Shown here in pieces: positions 37,190 through 46,479 of a stretch of 64,000 bases of DNA (position 1 is the stretch's first letter; every line of letters starts with the position of its first letter). Below the pieces are notes generated by a model, which searched no databases, was not told where the DNA came from, and saw nothing but the letters and a program-made list of their open reading frames with translations. The stretch comes from CALLPQ01 sp038531745 (GTDB lineage: Bacteria; Pseudomonadota; Alphaproteobacteria; Caulobacterales; Parvularculaceae), in assembly GCA_038531745.1 (NCBI GenBank), contig JBCBBJ010000003.1:244318-308317 (forward strand). Reading direction: 5' to 3'. The position numbers and the translations under genes were made by a program.

Positions 37190-38170
37190 CTACCGGATCT
37201 CCAGATAGCTCACCGCGGCGTCTTCCACTTCGCAGGTAAGGGTGCGTAGGAAGGAGGCGCCGTCAGGATCACGGGTGGTGAACTCGGCATTGAACCGCCA
37301 GGCATTGCTGCCCCCGGCGAGATCGCCGCCCGATTGCGGCGCGCCGGGCACCGAGACCACAATATCACGTTCGGCAAGCCGCGCCGTGAGCGTGTCCACG
37401 CATTGTTGATACGCGGCCTGATAATTACCCGTAAATCCGCCGAGCAACACTTCAGGCTCACCGTTTAGCGGCGGCACGTCGGCGCTGCGGTCGGCACTGG
37501 CACTGCGTTGGCTATTCTGACTGGGAAACGCACCGCCCAGCGAGCGTGCGCCAGAGCGCGCGCCATCATTAAAGCCGTTTGCGTCGAGGCTACGGTCAAT
37601 CAGGATAGCCCCGCCAATGATACCGGAGGATAACAAAAACGCATCGCCGGGCAGGAAGCCGCGCCGGTAAAACCGGGAGCCGTAAAAATAGCCCGGCCCA
37701 CCATAGAAAAAGCCACGGCGGAAACCGGGATGGAACCCGGGCCGATAGAACCGCGAGCCGTAAAACCGGCCACCGCGAAAGCCGCGACCCCGGAACCCTC
37801 GACCGCCGTAAAAGCGCTGGTTTCCGTTAAAACGCCGTCCCCCATTGAAGCGACGCCCGCCGCGATAGCCCCTACCACCGCGGTAATTTCGACCGCCTCG
37901 GTAGCTTCGCCCGTTTCTAAACTTGCCTCCCCGGGCCCCGCGCCGGCGATTACTGCGCACGCCATCAGCACCGGTGGCAAGAAGCACCGCAGAGGGTGCG
38001 ATCGTGGCCCCTGATGTGGCCAGAAGTGGAGAAAGCGCCGGGGACAATGCCGTGGTGCCAGCCAGTGACACCGCGTCGGTTGCCGGTGTGGCCTGCGCCG
38101 CGGGCGCAGCAACAATGGCGGTTAAGGCAGTAAGGCCAAAAGCGGCAGAAAACATAAAGGGTGAGCGCAT
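37190..38170 (-). CDS. Exported Gly/Arg/Tyr-rich repeat protein
   Basis: 326 residues from the ATG at 38170, which has AGGAG six bases upstream; that ribosome site lies inside a longer frame starting at 38188. A signal peptide ends near AAPAAQA. Residues about 80-175 are a low-complexity block of RGGR, FNGGRRF and YGSRFY units, extremely rich in Gly, Arg, Tyr and Phe. A hydrophobic segment (SSGIIGGAILID) follows, then a C-terminal domain with two Cys (QQCVDTL and LTCEVE) that could form a disulfide. No family is recognised; it is probably periplasmic or cell-surface. It is inserted between ribF and ileS, which are often adjacent. Confidence 0.7.
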   Translation of the reverse strand: MRSPFMFSAAFGLTALTAIVAAPAAQATPATDAVSLAGTTALSPALSPLLATSGATIAPSAVLLATGADGVRSNRRRGARGGKFRNGRSYRGGRNYRGGRGYRGGRRFNGGRRFNGNQRFYGGRGFRGRGFRGGRFYGSRFYRPGFHPGFRRGFFYGGPGYFYGSRFYRRGFLPGDAFLLSSGIIGGAILIDRSLDANGFNDGARSGARSLGGAFPSQNSQRSASADRSADVPPLNGEPEVLLGGFTGNYQAAYQQCVDTLTARLAERDIVVSVPGAPQSGGDLAGGSNAWRFNAEFTTRDPDGASFLRTLTCEVEDAAVSYLEIR

Positions 38171-38328
38171 GGGAGGCTCCTTTCTCACCTTTGTCTCAGC
38201 CCACGGCCTTTAAGCCCGTGACCAACGAGACATCTGATTACCTCGCCCCCGACACCACTTAATATAGGGAGTTTTGTGGCTTTGGTGAGGCGGCACCTCC
38301 CCCCAGGGGCCCGTCAAAGAGCCCGTTT

Positions 38329-39297
38329 TCAGCCAAAAAGGGCCTGCGCCCGTTCACAATCGCGCGAAATCTGAGCTTTCAGAGCGTCGAGGCCATCAAA
38401 TTTCTCTTCGGCGCGCAAAAACCCATGGAACGCCACGTCAATCGCTTGCCCGTAAAGATCACCGGCAAAATCGAACAGATGCACCTCCAATAAGGGCGTG
38501 TGATCGCCAACGGTGGGCTTGCGGCCGAAGTTTGCGATACCCGGCCATATCGTGCCGTTTACGGTTATTTTGACCGCGTAAACGCCGTGACGGGGCGCAA
38601 TAACTTCTCCCAATTTCAAATTTGCGGTGGGAAAGCCGAGGGTACGGCCGAGCTTTTGCCCTTCAATGATTGTCCCGCGCACCGTCCACACGTGGCCGAG
38701 CATGGCGTTGGCCGTGGCAATGTCCCCGGCCTCCAATGCCACACGCACGCCGCTGGACCCGATTTTTTCTGGCGGGCCCGCACTGGCGCTACCGGGCGCC
38801 AGGGGCGTGATGGTTTTGACAGGCACATCTTTTGCGGCAGCAAGGCGCGTCAACATCTCAGCATCGCCAAGCCGGTCTTTGCCAAACCGGAATTCATCGC
38901 CTACAACAATACCTTTTAGCGCCAGTTGTCCGAGTAATATATCGTATACGAATTTTTCTGCCGTTAGGGTTGCAAGCGCCGACGAAAAGGTCAGGGCATG
39001 AATGACATCAACACCGTTAGCCCGCAACAAATGATCGCGCTGCGCCGGATCGGTCAATAAGAACGCCGGGGTATTGGGTTGAAAAAATCGGCGCGGGTGG
39101 GGTTCAAACAATACAACCCCCACGGATAAATTATGGATATTGGCAAACTCGCGGGCTTGATTGATCAGATATTGATGCCCCCGATGGACCCCGTCAAAAT
39201 TGCCAATGGCGGCACAAACCGACTTATCCGACAGCGGATCAGTTTTTCTGGTCACCACAGCAATCGGCCCTTTGGCGGGGGTATTATCGGTGTTCAT
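38329..39297 (-). CDS. ribF: Bifunctional riboflavin kinase / FAD synthetase
   Basis: 322 residues from the ATG at 39297, just after the HAD gene stop at 39302. The N-terminal FAD synthetase domain has AIGNFDGVHRGHQYLI, the HxGH-like nucleotidyl-transferase motif, and SSGVRVALEAGDI. The C-terminal kinase domain has GRTLGFPTANLKL and GVYAVKITVNG. It makes FMN and FAD from riboflavin. Tight spacing to the HAD gene suggests one operon. Confidence 0.97.
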   Translation of the reverse strand: MNTDNTPAKGPIAVVTRKTDPLSDKSVCAAIGNFDGVHRGHQYLINQAREFANIHNLSVGVVLFEPHPRRFFQPNTPAFLLTDPAQRDHLLRANGVDVIHALTFSSALATLTAEKFVYDILLGQLALKGIVVGDEFRFGKDRLGDAEMLTRLAAAKDVPVKTITPLAPGSASAGPPEKIGSSGVRVALEAGDIATANAMLGHVWTVRGTIIEGQKLGRTLGFPTANLKLGEVIAPRHGVYAVKITVNGTIWPGIANFGRKPTVGDHTPLLEVHLFDFAGDLYGQAIDVAFHGFLRAEEKFDGLDALKAQISRDCERAQALFG

Positions 39298-39301
39298 GGG
39301 G

Positions 39302-40150
39302 TTACCAGACCAGCCGTTCCATGGTGGCACGTGCGGTTACATTCTGTTCGTCAAGCAACTTTGCCAAAGATGCCGCATCGCTCGCGCCCTCATGGATGCC
39401 GCCGGCACCAAAGACATAAACAACATCAAACCCGTTCCGGTTTGCCCCCAGGATATCGGTTTGCAGCCCGTCACCAATACATAAGATCCGTTGACGCTCA
39501 ATGCCGGGTTTCAACGCGGCAAGGGTCTCAAAAGCAAGATGATAGATGGGTCGATGGGGCTTGCCGCCATGGGCTACACGTCCACCAAGCTGCTCAAACA
39601 ACTGGGCCAAGGCGCCCGCACACCAGATCACCCGGTCGCCCCAGCGCACTTTAATATCCGGATTGGCGCAAATCATTTCCATATCACGGCCGACCGCCTG
39701 GGTGAGCATGGCGCGATAGTCCTCCGGTGTTTCCGTCGTATCATCGATCATCCCCGTACAGATAATGGCTTCGGCGTCTTCAAACGGGGAGAAGGTGATA
39801 TCGAGGCTATCAAACAGCGGGTCATCCTTATCAGGGCCCAAGCGGAAAAATCGTTTTGGTAGGCGTTTTTTAATTTCGGTACGAATGGTATCGCCGGACG
39901 TGACAACCCCATCATAGGCCGCCCGGTCTAACCCCAAACGGTCTAACTGTGCCGGGATAATGGCGGACGGGCGCGGTGCATTGGTCAGGATAACAACCGG
40001 CCCGCGCGTTCCCCGAAACGCGGTGAGCGCCTCCGCCACATCGTCAAACAGATGCACCCCATTGTGAATCACGCCCCATGCATCACACAGGAGCGCATCA
40101 TAGTTCTGCGCAAGGGGGGCAAGATGGGCAATAAGAGGATGGTCAGCCAT
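39302..40150 (-). CDS. HAD superfamily class IIA hydrolase (TIGR01459)
   Basis: 282 residues. HAD motif I is LLCDAWGVIHNG, where the second Asp is replaced by Trp-Gly. Motif II is VVILTNAPRP, the Lys of motif III is in HGGKPHRPIY, and motif IV is CIGDGLQTDILGANRNGFD. Class IIA proteins include sugar and nucleotide phosphatases; the substrate here is unknown. The family usually precedes ribF or ileS in alphaproteobacteria, as here, with only 4 bp between this gene and ribF. Confidence 0.9.
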   Translation of the reverse strand: MADHPLIAHLAPLAQNYDALLCDAWGVIHNGVHLFDDVAEALTAFRGTRGPVVILTNAPRPSAIIPAQLDRLGLDRAAYDGVVTSGDTIRTEIKKRLPKRFFRLGPDKDDPLFDSLDITFSPFEDAEAIICTGMIDDTTETPEDYRAMLTQAVGRDMEMICANPDIKVRWGDRVIWCAGALAQLFEQLGGRVAHGGKPHRPIYHLAFETLAALKPGIERQRILCIGDGLQTDILGANRNGFDVVYVFGAGGIHEGASDAASLAKLLDEQNVTARATMERLVW

Positions 40151-40201
40151 TATCTAGCGGATAAGCACCGGGGCGCGCCCGGTCAAGCGAGGGGCCCGCG
40201 C

Positions 40202-40804
40202 TCACTTAAGCGGCTTGATCTTGAATTTCTGGCCACCAATGCTTGCCTCCACCATGGCGCCAGCCTTATCGAGCACAAAAACTGCCACGCCTTCGTCATA
40301 GGACGCGGTCTCCCCGGCCCCGCTCGCGGCAATCGTTGCGGCGGCCTGGGCGCTGAACTCAAACTCATCATCGAGGAAGGCGTTATATCCGTCCGCATCG
40401 CGGAAAAAAATAATCTCGCGATATTTCTTACCGCCAAATTGCAAGCCGACCGTGTATTGCGACAAGTAGACTTTTCGGGTGGGCACCCCGCCGCGATAGA
40501 GAATGCCTTTGCCGCGCGCCGCACCAATACCCGCGCCGCCCTTGGTGACACTGGGAAAAACCGCATAGCCATAGGCCTCGCGAAAAAAAGCCTCCAGAGA
40601 AGCATCGTTTTCGCGAAAGGTGCGGATGGCTTCATTAGATTTACGGATGAGCTTTGACTTTTGCGTCTTGGCCGCGCGCGGGTCCCAGCCCTGGGCCTGC
40701 GCCGAAACGCCAATGCTCGCGCCAAGCATGGCCAAAACCCCAATCATCACAGGGTGCCGACAAACGCTTAGGCGTAACAATGATTGGGTGGACCCTCGTG
40801 CCAT
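40202..40804 (-). CDS. Exported SYLF (YSC84) lipid-binding domain protein
   Basis: 200 residues; the ATG at 40804 follows GGGAGGAAACGCAT. A signal peptide ends near SAQAQG (about residue 38). The mature part has YGYAVFPSVTKGGAGIGAARGKG and FLDDEFEFSAQAAATIAASG, the SYLF core that binds phosphoinositides in eukaryotes. Its bacterial role is unknown, perhaps an envelope lipid-binding protein. Confidence 0.88.
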   Translation of the reverse strand: MARGSTQSLLRLSVCRHPVMIGVLAMLGASIGVSAQAQGWDPRAAKTQKSKLIRKSNEAIRTFRENDASLEAFFREAYGYAVFPSVTKGGAGIGAARGKGILYRGGVPTRKVYLSQYTVGLQFGGKKYREIIFFRDADGYNAFLDDEFEFSAQAAATIAASGAGETASYDEGVAVFVLDKAGAMVEASIGGQKFKIKPLK

Positions 40805-40917
40805 ATGCGTTTCCTCCCGCTGATCTTTGGTGAACCATAGGGCAGAATGGCCGAGATTTGAATGAAATTGTTGTCAGCGCGTTTGCAGATGACAAAAATA
40901 GACTTTTCGGTTGGGCT

Positions 40918-42030
40918 CTAAGAGGCCTGTTTTAGCGGCACATATTTGGGCGCCTCATTGCGCAGATAAAAATCCACCGGGCGCGGGCGACCAAAGAAAT
41001 TGCCCTGGCCAAAACCAACCCCCAGCGCCACCGCCGCGTCGCGGGCCTCTTCGGTTTCGATTTTCTCGGCAATCAAAGAAATCTCCGCATTCGCCAATTG
41101 CTGGCTGAACCGTGTGTACAGATCAGCCGCATCGCCGCCCTTGTCGGCATTGGCAAGCAAACCGGCCGATGCCTTGATGTATTTTACATTCAACCGCCGC
41201 AAGGCCGACTGGTTCACCTCAAATTTGTGCAGATGATCAACGGAAAATGAAAAGCCCCGTTCGGAGATTGATTGCAGGTTTTTCCCGATGGTCGGGTCAA
41301 CAATGGTGATCGCCGGATAGGTAAATTCAAAAACGAGTTGATCGGCAAGATCGCGGTTCGCATCCAGATATTGAACAAACAGGCTGAAAAAACTCTGATC
41401 ATAGAGCGTTGCCGGAGAGACGTTACAAAACACCGCCACTCCCTTAGACCGGCTCTTTAGTGAGCGTAACGCCTGAACTGACCGCAAAAGGATCATATTG
41501 TCGATAAATCCGATGCGGTTGGCCCGCTCCACCGTATCAAGATAATCCGTAGGCAGCAGAAGAAAACCATTCTCATCGCGCAGACGCGAAAACGCCTCGT
41601 AAAAACGGATTGATTTGGAGTTCAGATCAACAATGGGCTGGAGAAATAATTCAAGACGATCTTCGCAGGTTGCGGTCTCAACCTTGTCCAGAATTTCGCG
41701 ATCGCGGTCCGATAACCCGGCCGCATCTCGGATTTCCTCGAACTGTCGGTCGATGGTCTGGTTAATGCTGTCGGTGATGAATTCAGGGCGCGAAAACTTA
41801 CCCTCAGCTGAGCGTTGAATTTCCTGATTTTCCGTTTGCAGGCGTTTCATCACTACGCGCGCGCGCAGATAAACAATCAGCGTCCCCACAATGGCAAAGG
41901 CAAGCCATGCTTGTGAAATCAGTGGTATCTTGCCGCCAATGGCTTGGCTCAGGATGAGGGCCATCAAAACGCCCACCATCAAGAGACCACTCCGCCAATC
42001 AATGAGTCTTGGTTGTTTCTGCGCGTCCAT
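40918..42030 (-). CDS. Membrane-bound EAL-like protein, TipF-like
   Basis: 370 residues from the ATG at 42030, after GGGG; the frame continues to 42363 but that part looks non-coding. Two membrane helices (about residues 12-55) precede a short helical linker, then an EAL domain (about 105-355). EAL reads EAF (FYEAFSRLRD), the EGVE motif reads EKIE (LIAEKIETEE), and the end has GFGQGNFFGRPRPVDF. These changes suggest c-di-GMP binding without hydrolysis. Architecture and the EAF change resemble TipF, the Caulobacter polar protein for flagellum assembly, but no flagellar genes are in the window. Confidence 0.78.
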   Translation of the reverse strand: MDAQKQPRLIDWRSGLLMVGVLMALILSQAIGGKIPLISQAWLAFAIVGTLIVYLRARVVMKRLQTENQEIQRSAEGKFSRPEFITDSINQTIDRQFEEIRDAAGLSDRDREILDKVETATCEDRLELFLQPIVDLNSKSIRFYEAFSRLRDENGFLLLPTDYLDTVERANRIGFIDNMILLRSVQALRSLKSRSKGVAVFCNVSPATLYDQSFFSLFVQYLDANRDLADQLVFEFTYPAITIVDPTIGKNLQSISERGFSFSVDHLHKFEVNQSALRRLNVKYIKASAGLLANADKGGDAADLYTRFSQQLANAEISLIAEKIETEEARDAAVALGVGFGQGNFFGRPRPVDFYLRNEAPKYVPLKQAS

Positions 42031-42229
42031 ATATGCCCCGGCTTCAAAGAGAAAACTCGTTCCGTTCGAAAGCTTATGGGGAGACGATAAATAACCAATT
42101 AATCGGTGCCGGGGTTTGATTACCGTGCATTTACCAACAAAACCGCCAACCGGTGGGGTCCGGCTGGCGGTTGCTATTATCCGCACCGTGGCGCTGCGTG
42201 CCGAGATTTTTACCGCGCTTAACGAGGCG

Positions 42230-42892
42230 TTAAAATGCCGCCTCAACGGGATCAATGACGATTTCCACGCGCCGATTGGCGGCAAGGCCTGCCTCACTCG
42301 TATTATCGGCGATGGGCCGGGTCTCGCCAAAGCCCACCGCGCGCAACCGCCCGCCACTGACACCCTGACTGGCCAGATAATCAGACACCGACAGGGCGCG
42401 GTTTTGCGACAGGGTCAGGTTGTATTCATCTGCCCCGCGCGCATCGGCATGGCCCAGAATGCTGATGCCGGTGCGGTCATATTCCTTCAACACTTTGGCC
42501 ACCGCATTCAAGGTTTGGTAAAAGCCGGGGGTGATATCCGCCGATGCCGTGGCAAAGGTGATGTCCGACGGCATATTCAGTTGAATGTTATCGCCAATGC
42601 GGGTGACTGACACACCGCTCGCGGCCAGTTCCCGGCGCAGTTTTGCCTGCTGGCGGTCCTGATAAACACCAATACCAGTGCCTGCCGCCGCGCCAACACC
42701 GGCACCAATAACCGCGCCTTTGCCGGCGTTGCCCGCAATCGCGCCAATGGCGGCGCCCGCCGCCGCCCCAGCACCGGCACCCGCCGCCCCGCTTGTCACG
42801 GCGCGGCTCGCCCGTTTTTCGCCCGTATAGGGATTGGTCGTACACGCCGCAATCAACATCAGCGCCGCGCCACTCAGAAGAAACTGTTTCAT
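42230..42892 (-). CDS. OmpA-family outer-membrane lipoprotein with glycine zipper
   Basis: 220 residues from the ATG at 42892. The lipobox is LIAAC (Cys17). Residues about 32-80 are a glycine zipper (GAAGAGAGAAAGAAIGAIAG). Residues about 100-220 are the OmpA C-terminal peptidoglycan-binding domain with ILGHADARGADEYNLTLSQ and the terminal NRRVEIVI. It probably anchors the outer membrane to murein and may be stress-related, like YiaD of E. coli. It is monocistronic. Confidence 0.92.
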   Translation of the reverse strand: MKQFLLSGAALMLIAACTTNPYTGEKRASRAVTSGAAGAGAGAAAGAAIGAIAGNAGKGAVIGAGVGAAAGTGIGVYQDRQQAKLRRELAASGVSVTRIGDNIQLNMPSDITFATASADITPGFYQTLNAVAKVLKEYDRTGISILGHADARGADEYNLTLSQNRALSVSDYLASQGVSGGRLRAVGFGETRPIADNTSEAGLAANRRVEIVIDPVEAAF

Positions 42893-42992
42893 CTTTGTCT
42901 CACTCTCTTTGTCTTGAGAATTGCTTTTCACCCATAGCAACACCGCGCCTGGGGGTCTTGGTTCCCTTATGCGATTGGCCCCGCACCGGGAA

Positions 42993-43011
42993 ACTTAAAT
43001 GACGTTTAAGT
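42993..43011. promoter_or_regulatory. Perfect inverted repeat upstream of the OmpA lipoprotein gene
   Basis: ACTTAAA-TGACG-TTTAAGT, 7-bp arms, lies 101 bp upstream of the ATG at 42892. It could be an operator or promoter-proximal hairpin. The wider gap (42893-43274, 382 bp) also contains the palindrome at 43224-43244 and no gene. Confidence 0.4.
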
Positions 43012-43223
43012 AGCCGGCCCGTGGTTCGTCCGCGCCATAGCGTGCGGCGTGTTCGCGGTCGTTTCATGGCGGCGCCGGCCATAAATCGGGCACATTGTGG
43101 CGGGCAGCCGTTTAAGTCGACATGACGTATTTCAACACTGCCTCTCGCGACGGGGTTGTAGGGTCCAGAATAATCCGCCTACAGAGGGTAATAAAGGAAT
43201 CGCTTTGGAGGCAATGCCGTGGA

Positions 43224-43244
43224 CCCCATGGTCAAACCACGGGG
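43224..43244. repeat. Intergenic palindrome, copy 3 of 3
   Basis: CCCCATGG and CCACGGGG flank TCAAA, preceded by TGGA as in the other two copies. It lies just past the thiolase stop codon, between thiolase and OmpA-lipoprotein genes. Confidence 0.7.
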
Positions 43245-43274
43245 AGGCTGAGACGATGCTTCAAGACCCCAACA

Positions 43275-44465
43275 TCAGCCCGTAAGCTCCACCGCAAGGG
43301 ATGTTGCCTCGCCGCCGCCAATGCACAAGCTCGCGATGCCGCGCCGACCGCCGGTTTTTTGCAAGGCATTGATCAGTGTCACCACGATCCTTGCGCCCGA
43401 CGCACCGATAGGATGGCCAAGGGCTATGGCGCCGCCAAAGATGTTCACCTTCTCCGCGGGCAAGGAAAGCGCGCGCATTGCCGCCATGGGCACAACGGCA
43501 AAGGCTTCGTTGATTTCGAAGAGGTCAACATCATCCACAGACCAACCAACTTTTTCTAATAGCATGCTGATGGACGTGACCGGCGCGGTGGTGAACCATT
43601 CGGGGGCCTGGGCGTGGGTTGTGTGCCCAACAACACGCGCCACTGGCGTGATGCCTCGCCGTTCAGCCTCACTTGCACGCAGGAGCACCGCGGCCGCCGC
43701 CCCGTCAGAAATAGCCGACGCATTGCCAGCGGTGACCGACCCGTCTTTCTCAAAGGCTGGGCGCAAATTGGCAATCTTCTCCGCCTTAATGAGACCGGGC
43801 TTTTCATCATCATGCACGGTGATGGTTTCGCGGCGATGGGCAACCTCCAGCGGCGCAATTTCATCGGCAAACGATCCATCGGCAATGGCCCGTTGCGCCC
43901 GTTCTACCGACCGCACGGCATATCCATCCTGTTCCTCTCGCGAAAATTGCCACTCACGGGCACATTTTTCGGCAAAGACACCCATGGCTGCATGATCATG
44001 GTACGGATCTTCCAGACCATCATAGGCCATATGGTCGAGAACCTGACCATGGCCAAACCGCAACCCCTGACGACCGCTGGGCAGAAGATGCGGGGCGCCG
44101 CTCATGGATTCCATGCCGCCCGCCACAACCACAGCCGCGGACCCGGCCATAAGCGCATCATGGGCCATCATCATGGTTTTCATGCCGGAGCCGCAAACCT
44201 TGTTTACCGTGACGCAGGCGGTTTGTTGGGGGACGCCTGCGCCGAGGGCCGCCTGGCGCGCCGGAGCCTGCCCCAACCCGGCTGGCAGCACACACCCCAT
44301 CATCACCTCATCAACGGCGTCCGCCTCAACCCCGGCGCGGGACAGCGCCGCCTTGATGGCATGGGCACCCATTTTCGGGGCGGCAACAGCGCTCAACGCA
44401 CCTTGAAAATTGCCAATGGGCGTGCGCGCGGTAGCGGCGATCATGATGGGGTCGTGTTCGGCCAT
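43275..44465 (-). CDS. Acetyl-CoA acetyltransferase (thiolase)
   Basis: 396 residues. The acyl-carrying cysteine is in VCGSGMKTMMMA (about residue 90), the histidine in ALGHPIGASGARI, and the second cysteine in SLCIGGGEA near the end. Length and motifs fit degradative/biosynthetic acetoacetyl-CoA thiolases (AtoB/PhaA type). It could condense two acetyl-CoA or cleave acetoacetyl-CoA, for example from leucine or tyrosine breakdown. It lies directly after leucine dehydrogenase on the same strand (35-bp gap), so a shared transcript is plausible. Confidence 0.94.
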   Translation of the reverse strand: MAEHDPIMIAATARTPIGNFQGALSAVAAPKMGAHAIKAALSRAGVEADAVDEVMMGCVLPAGLGQAPARQAALGAGVPQQTACVTVNKVCGSGMKTMMMAHDALMAGSAAVVVAGGMESMSGAPHLLPSGRQGLRFGHGQVLDHMAYDGLEDPYHDHAAMGVFAEKCAREWQFSREEQDGYAVRSVERAQRAIADGSFADEIAPLEVAHRRETITVHDDEKPGLIKAEKIANLRPAFEKDGSVTAGNASAISDGAAAAVLLRASEAERRGITPVARVVGHTTHAQAPEWFTTAPVTSISMLLEKVGWSVDDVDLFEINEAFAVVPMAAMRALSLPAEKVNIFGGAIALGHPIGASGARIVVTLINALQKTGGRRGIASLCIGGGEATSLAVELTG

Positions 44466-44500
44466 GGTGTTTCTCCAGAATGATTGGGTGTGTAGCGAAT

Positions 44501-45556
44501 CTATGCCGTTCGCCGGCCCGCCCCTTTATCGATGACGTCTTGCGCCATTATATCGGCAATTTCGTGGGTGGGCCGATTTTCGGCTTTAGCCCGTTGAAAA
44601 AGATGATCCAGCGTCTGACCGATACCATCGATACGGGCGGTGAGCGCCGCGTCCGTCCATGTTCCCTGAATTTCCAGACCGACACTGATCACGCCCGCTG
44701 CATTGACGACATAATCAGGCGCATACAGAATATCACGCTGATGGAGGATCGTGCCCATGGGCGGCGTGACTAATTGATTATTGGCGGCTCCGGCAATAAC
44801 GCTCGCTTTGAGCCGGTGGACCGTTTGCGGATTGATCGAACCGCCTAACGCACAGGGTGCAAACACATCCATGGGCTGATCATATATGTCATCTATACTG
44901 ACGATCCGGGCGCCAAAATCTTGATGCGCCCGGGCCAACGCAGCCTCATTCACGTCAGCAACCAGCAACTTTGCCCCGGCGCCATGCAGATGCTCAGCCA
45001 GCGCCATCCCCACGGCCCCTACCCCTAAGACGCCAACGGTCAACCCGTCGAGAGAGGAACGACCAAGCCGATGGCGGACCGCCGCTTCAATCCCGCGCCA
45101 GACCCCGCGGGCAGTAAAGGGCGAGGGATTGCCGCCAATACCACTGCGCCGCATGCCCGCCGCAAAGGGCGTCACCTCGCGGATGGTGGCAATATCCGCC
45201 TCGCTCATGCCGCTGTCTTCGGCGGTGTAATAAAGCCCATTCAGACTATCAATCGCCTGGCCGAGGGCGCGCATCATTGCCGGAGTTTTATCTGTACGCG
45301 GATCAGCAAACACAACGCATTTGCCGCCGCCAAAAGGGATACCGCCAAGCGCATTTTTATAGGTCATCCCGCGCGCTAAATTGTTAACGTCCGCCAGCCC
45401 GGCCTCAAGACTGTCATAGGGAAAAACACGGCAGCCCCCGCAGGCAGGCCCCAACGTCGCATCATGCACACTGACGATCGCGCGCAGGCCCGAGGACGCC
45501 TCCTCAAACAGGGTCACTTGCTGCCAGCCGGGCACGTCAAGAACGGTCGTCTTCAT
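44501..45556 (-). CDS. Leucine (branched-chain amino acid) dehydrogenase
   Basis: 351 residues of the Glu/Leu/Phe/Val dehydrogenase family. The catalytic region has GPACGGCRVFPYDS and MTYKNALGGIPFGGGKCV with the active-site lysines, and the NAD-binding loop is VGVLGVGAVGMALAEHL. It deaminates Leu, Val and Ile oxidatively to keto acids. It is divergent from an Lrp-family regulator gene, a common arrangement for such catabolic genes. The phenylalanine dehydrogenase subfamily is an alternative. Confidence 0.93.
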   Translation of the reverse strand: MKTTVLDVPGWQQVTLFEEASSGLRAIVSVHDATLGPACGGCRVFPYDSLEAGLADVNNLARGMTYKNALGGIPFGGGKCVVFADPRTDKTPAMMRALGQAIDSLNGLYYTAEDSGMSEADIATIREVTPFAAGMRRSGIGGNPSPFTARGVWRGIEAAVRHRLGRSSLDGLTVGVLGVGAVGMALAEHLHGAGAKLLVADVNEAALARAHQDFGARIVSIDDIYDQPMDVFAPCALGGSINPQTVHRLKASVIAGAANNQLVTPPMGTILHQRDILYAPDYVVNAAGVISVGLEIQGTWTDAALTARIDGIGQTLDHLFQRAKAENRPTHEIADIMAQDVIDKGAGRRTA

Positions 45557-45717
45557 GGCGCGTATTCTCTTCGCTATTTTGGTCGATTACGCTTAAGCAT
45601 AGTGGTTTTCAACCGAGCTATCAGCTTTTGGGGGAAACTATCGGTCAAATTTTCCTACGGCGATCTTGACTTTTAGCAGATTGCTCTAATGTTGGGGGCA
45701 AGCCAAAGGAAAAACCC

Positions 45718-46197
45718 ATGAAGCTTGACCAGATCGATCACAAGATCCTCCATCATTTGCAGGAAAACGCCCGGATCACCAATGCCGAGCTCGCCGACAA
45801 GGTGGGTTTATCCCCCACGCCGTGCCTGCGCCGCTTGCGCCGGTTAGAAGCGGAAAACATCATTCTCGGTTATCATACGGAGATTAATCGCGAGGCGCTG
45901 GGCATCAATGTAACCGTCATCATCCTCGTAAAATTGGAACGTGAAGATGATGTGACGTTGCGTGAATTTGAAACGGCTATCAAACAGCGCAGTGAGGTCG
46001 TCGAGTGCTATCTCGTCACCGGCAAGTTTGATTATTTCCTGCGCGTGATGGTGCCGAGCCTTGGCGCCTATGAGACGTTCCTGTCGGAAACAATGCTCCG
46101 TATGCCCAATATCGCCACGGTTGAGTCAAGTTTCACGTTGCGCGAAGTTGAACGCAAAACCGTGATCCCGTCGGCCTTTGGCGGGCTGGGGCGGTAG
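45718..46197 (+). CDS. Lrp/AsnC family transcriptional regulator
   Basis: 159 residues. The N-terminal helix-turn-helix is ITNAELADKVGLSPTPCLRRLRRLE (residues about 19-43; the first 20 are quoted by most family alignments). The C-terminal RAM ligand-binding domain has VECYLVTGKFDYFLRVMVP. AAGGAAAAACCC precedes the ATG. It likely senses an amino acid and controls the divergent leucine dehydrogenase (161-bp shared intergenic region). This is inferred from position. Confidence 0.94.
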   Translation: MKLDQIDHKILHHLQENARITNAELADKVGLSPTPCLRRLRRLEAENIILGYHTEINREALGINVTVIILVKLEREDDVTLREFETAIKQRSEVVECYLVTGKFDYFLRVMVPSLGAYETFLSETMLRMPNIATVESSFTLREVERKTVIPSAFGGLGR

Positions 46198-46206
46198 GAG
46201 CGTTGC

Positions 46207-46479
46207 CTACTTTTTATTCTTTGGCTTGGCCGCTGACGTTTTTTCCAGTTTTGGCTCCATAAAAACAATTTTTCGATTGGGGCCTTTGTAATCGGCTATG
46301 CCTTCGGTAACCGCGTAACAGGCAAGTCGCACCGCCAGCGGGATGACAACTTTAACGCCGTCGCGCTCGCCCTTTTCATAGTACTGGATCATCCGGCGTT
46401 TTAGGCCGAGCACATTGGCGGCTTCCTTTTGCGAAAGCTTTTGCGCGCGCCGCCATGCTTTGAAGTCTTTTGGTTCCAT
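46207..46479 (-). CDS. Small XRE-type helix-turn-helix protein
   Basis: 90 residues from the ATG at 46479. Residues about 5-37 form a Cro/CI-type HTH: FKAWRRAQKLSQKEAANVLG then MIQYYEKGER. The second half (VIPLAVRLACYAVTEGIADY) is helical, and the tail is Lys/Ala-rich. This resembles small chromosomal XRE regulators in alphaproteobacteria. No toxin or phage gene adjoins it; the target is unknown. It is convergent with the Lrp gene, 9 bp apart. Confidence 0.8.
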   Translation of the reverse strand: MEPKDFKAWRRAQKLSQKEAANVLGLKRRMIQYYEKGERDGVKVVIPLAVRLACYAVTEGIADYKGPNRKIVFMEPKLEKTSAAKPKNKK

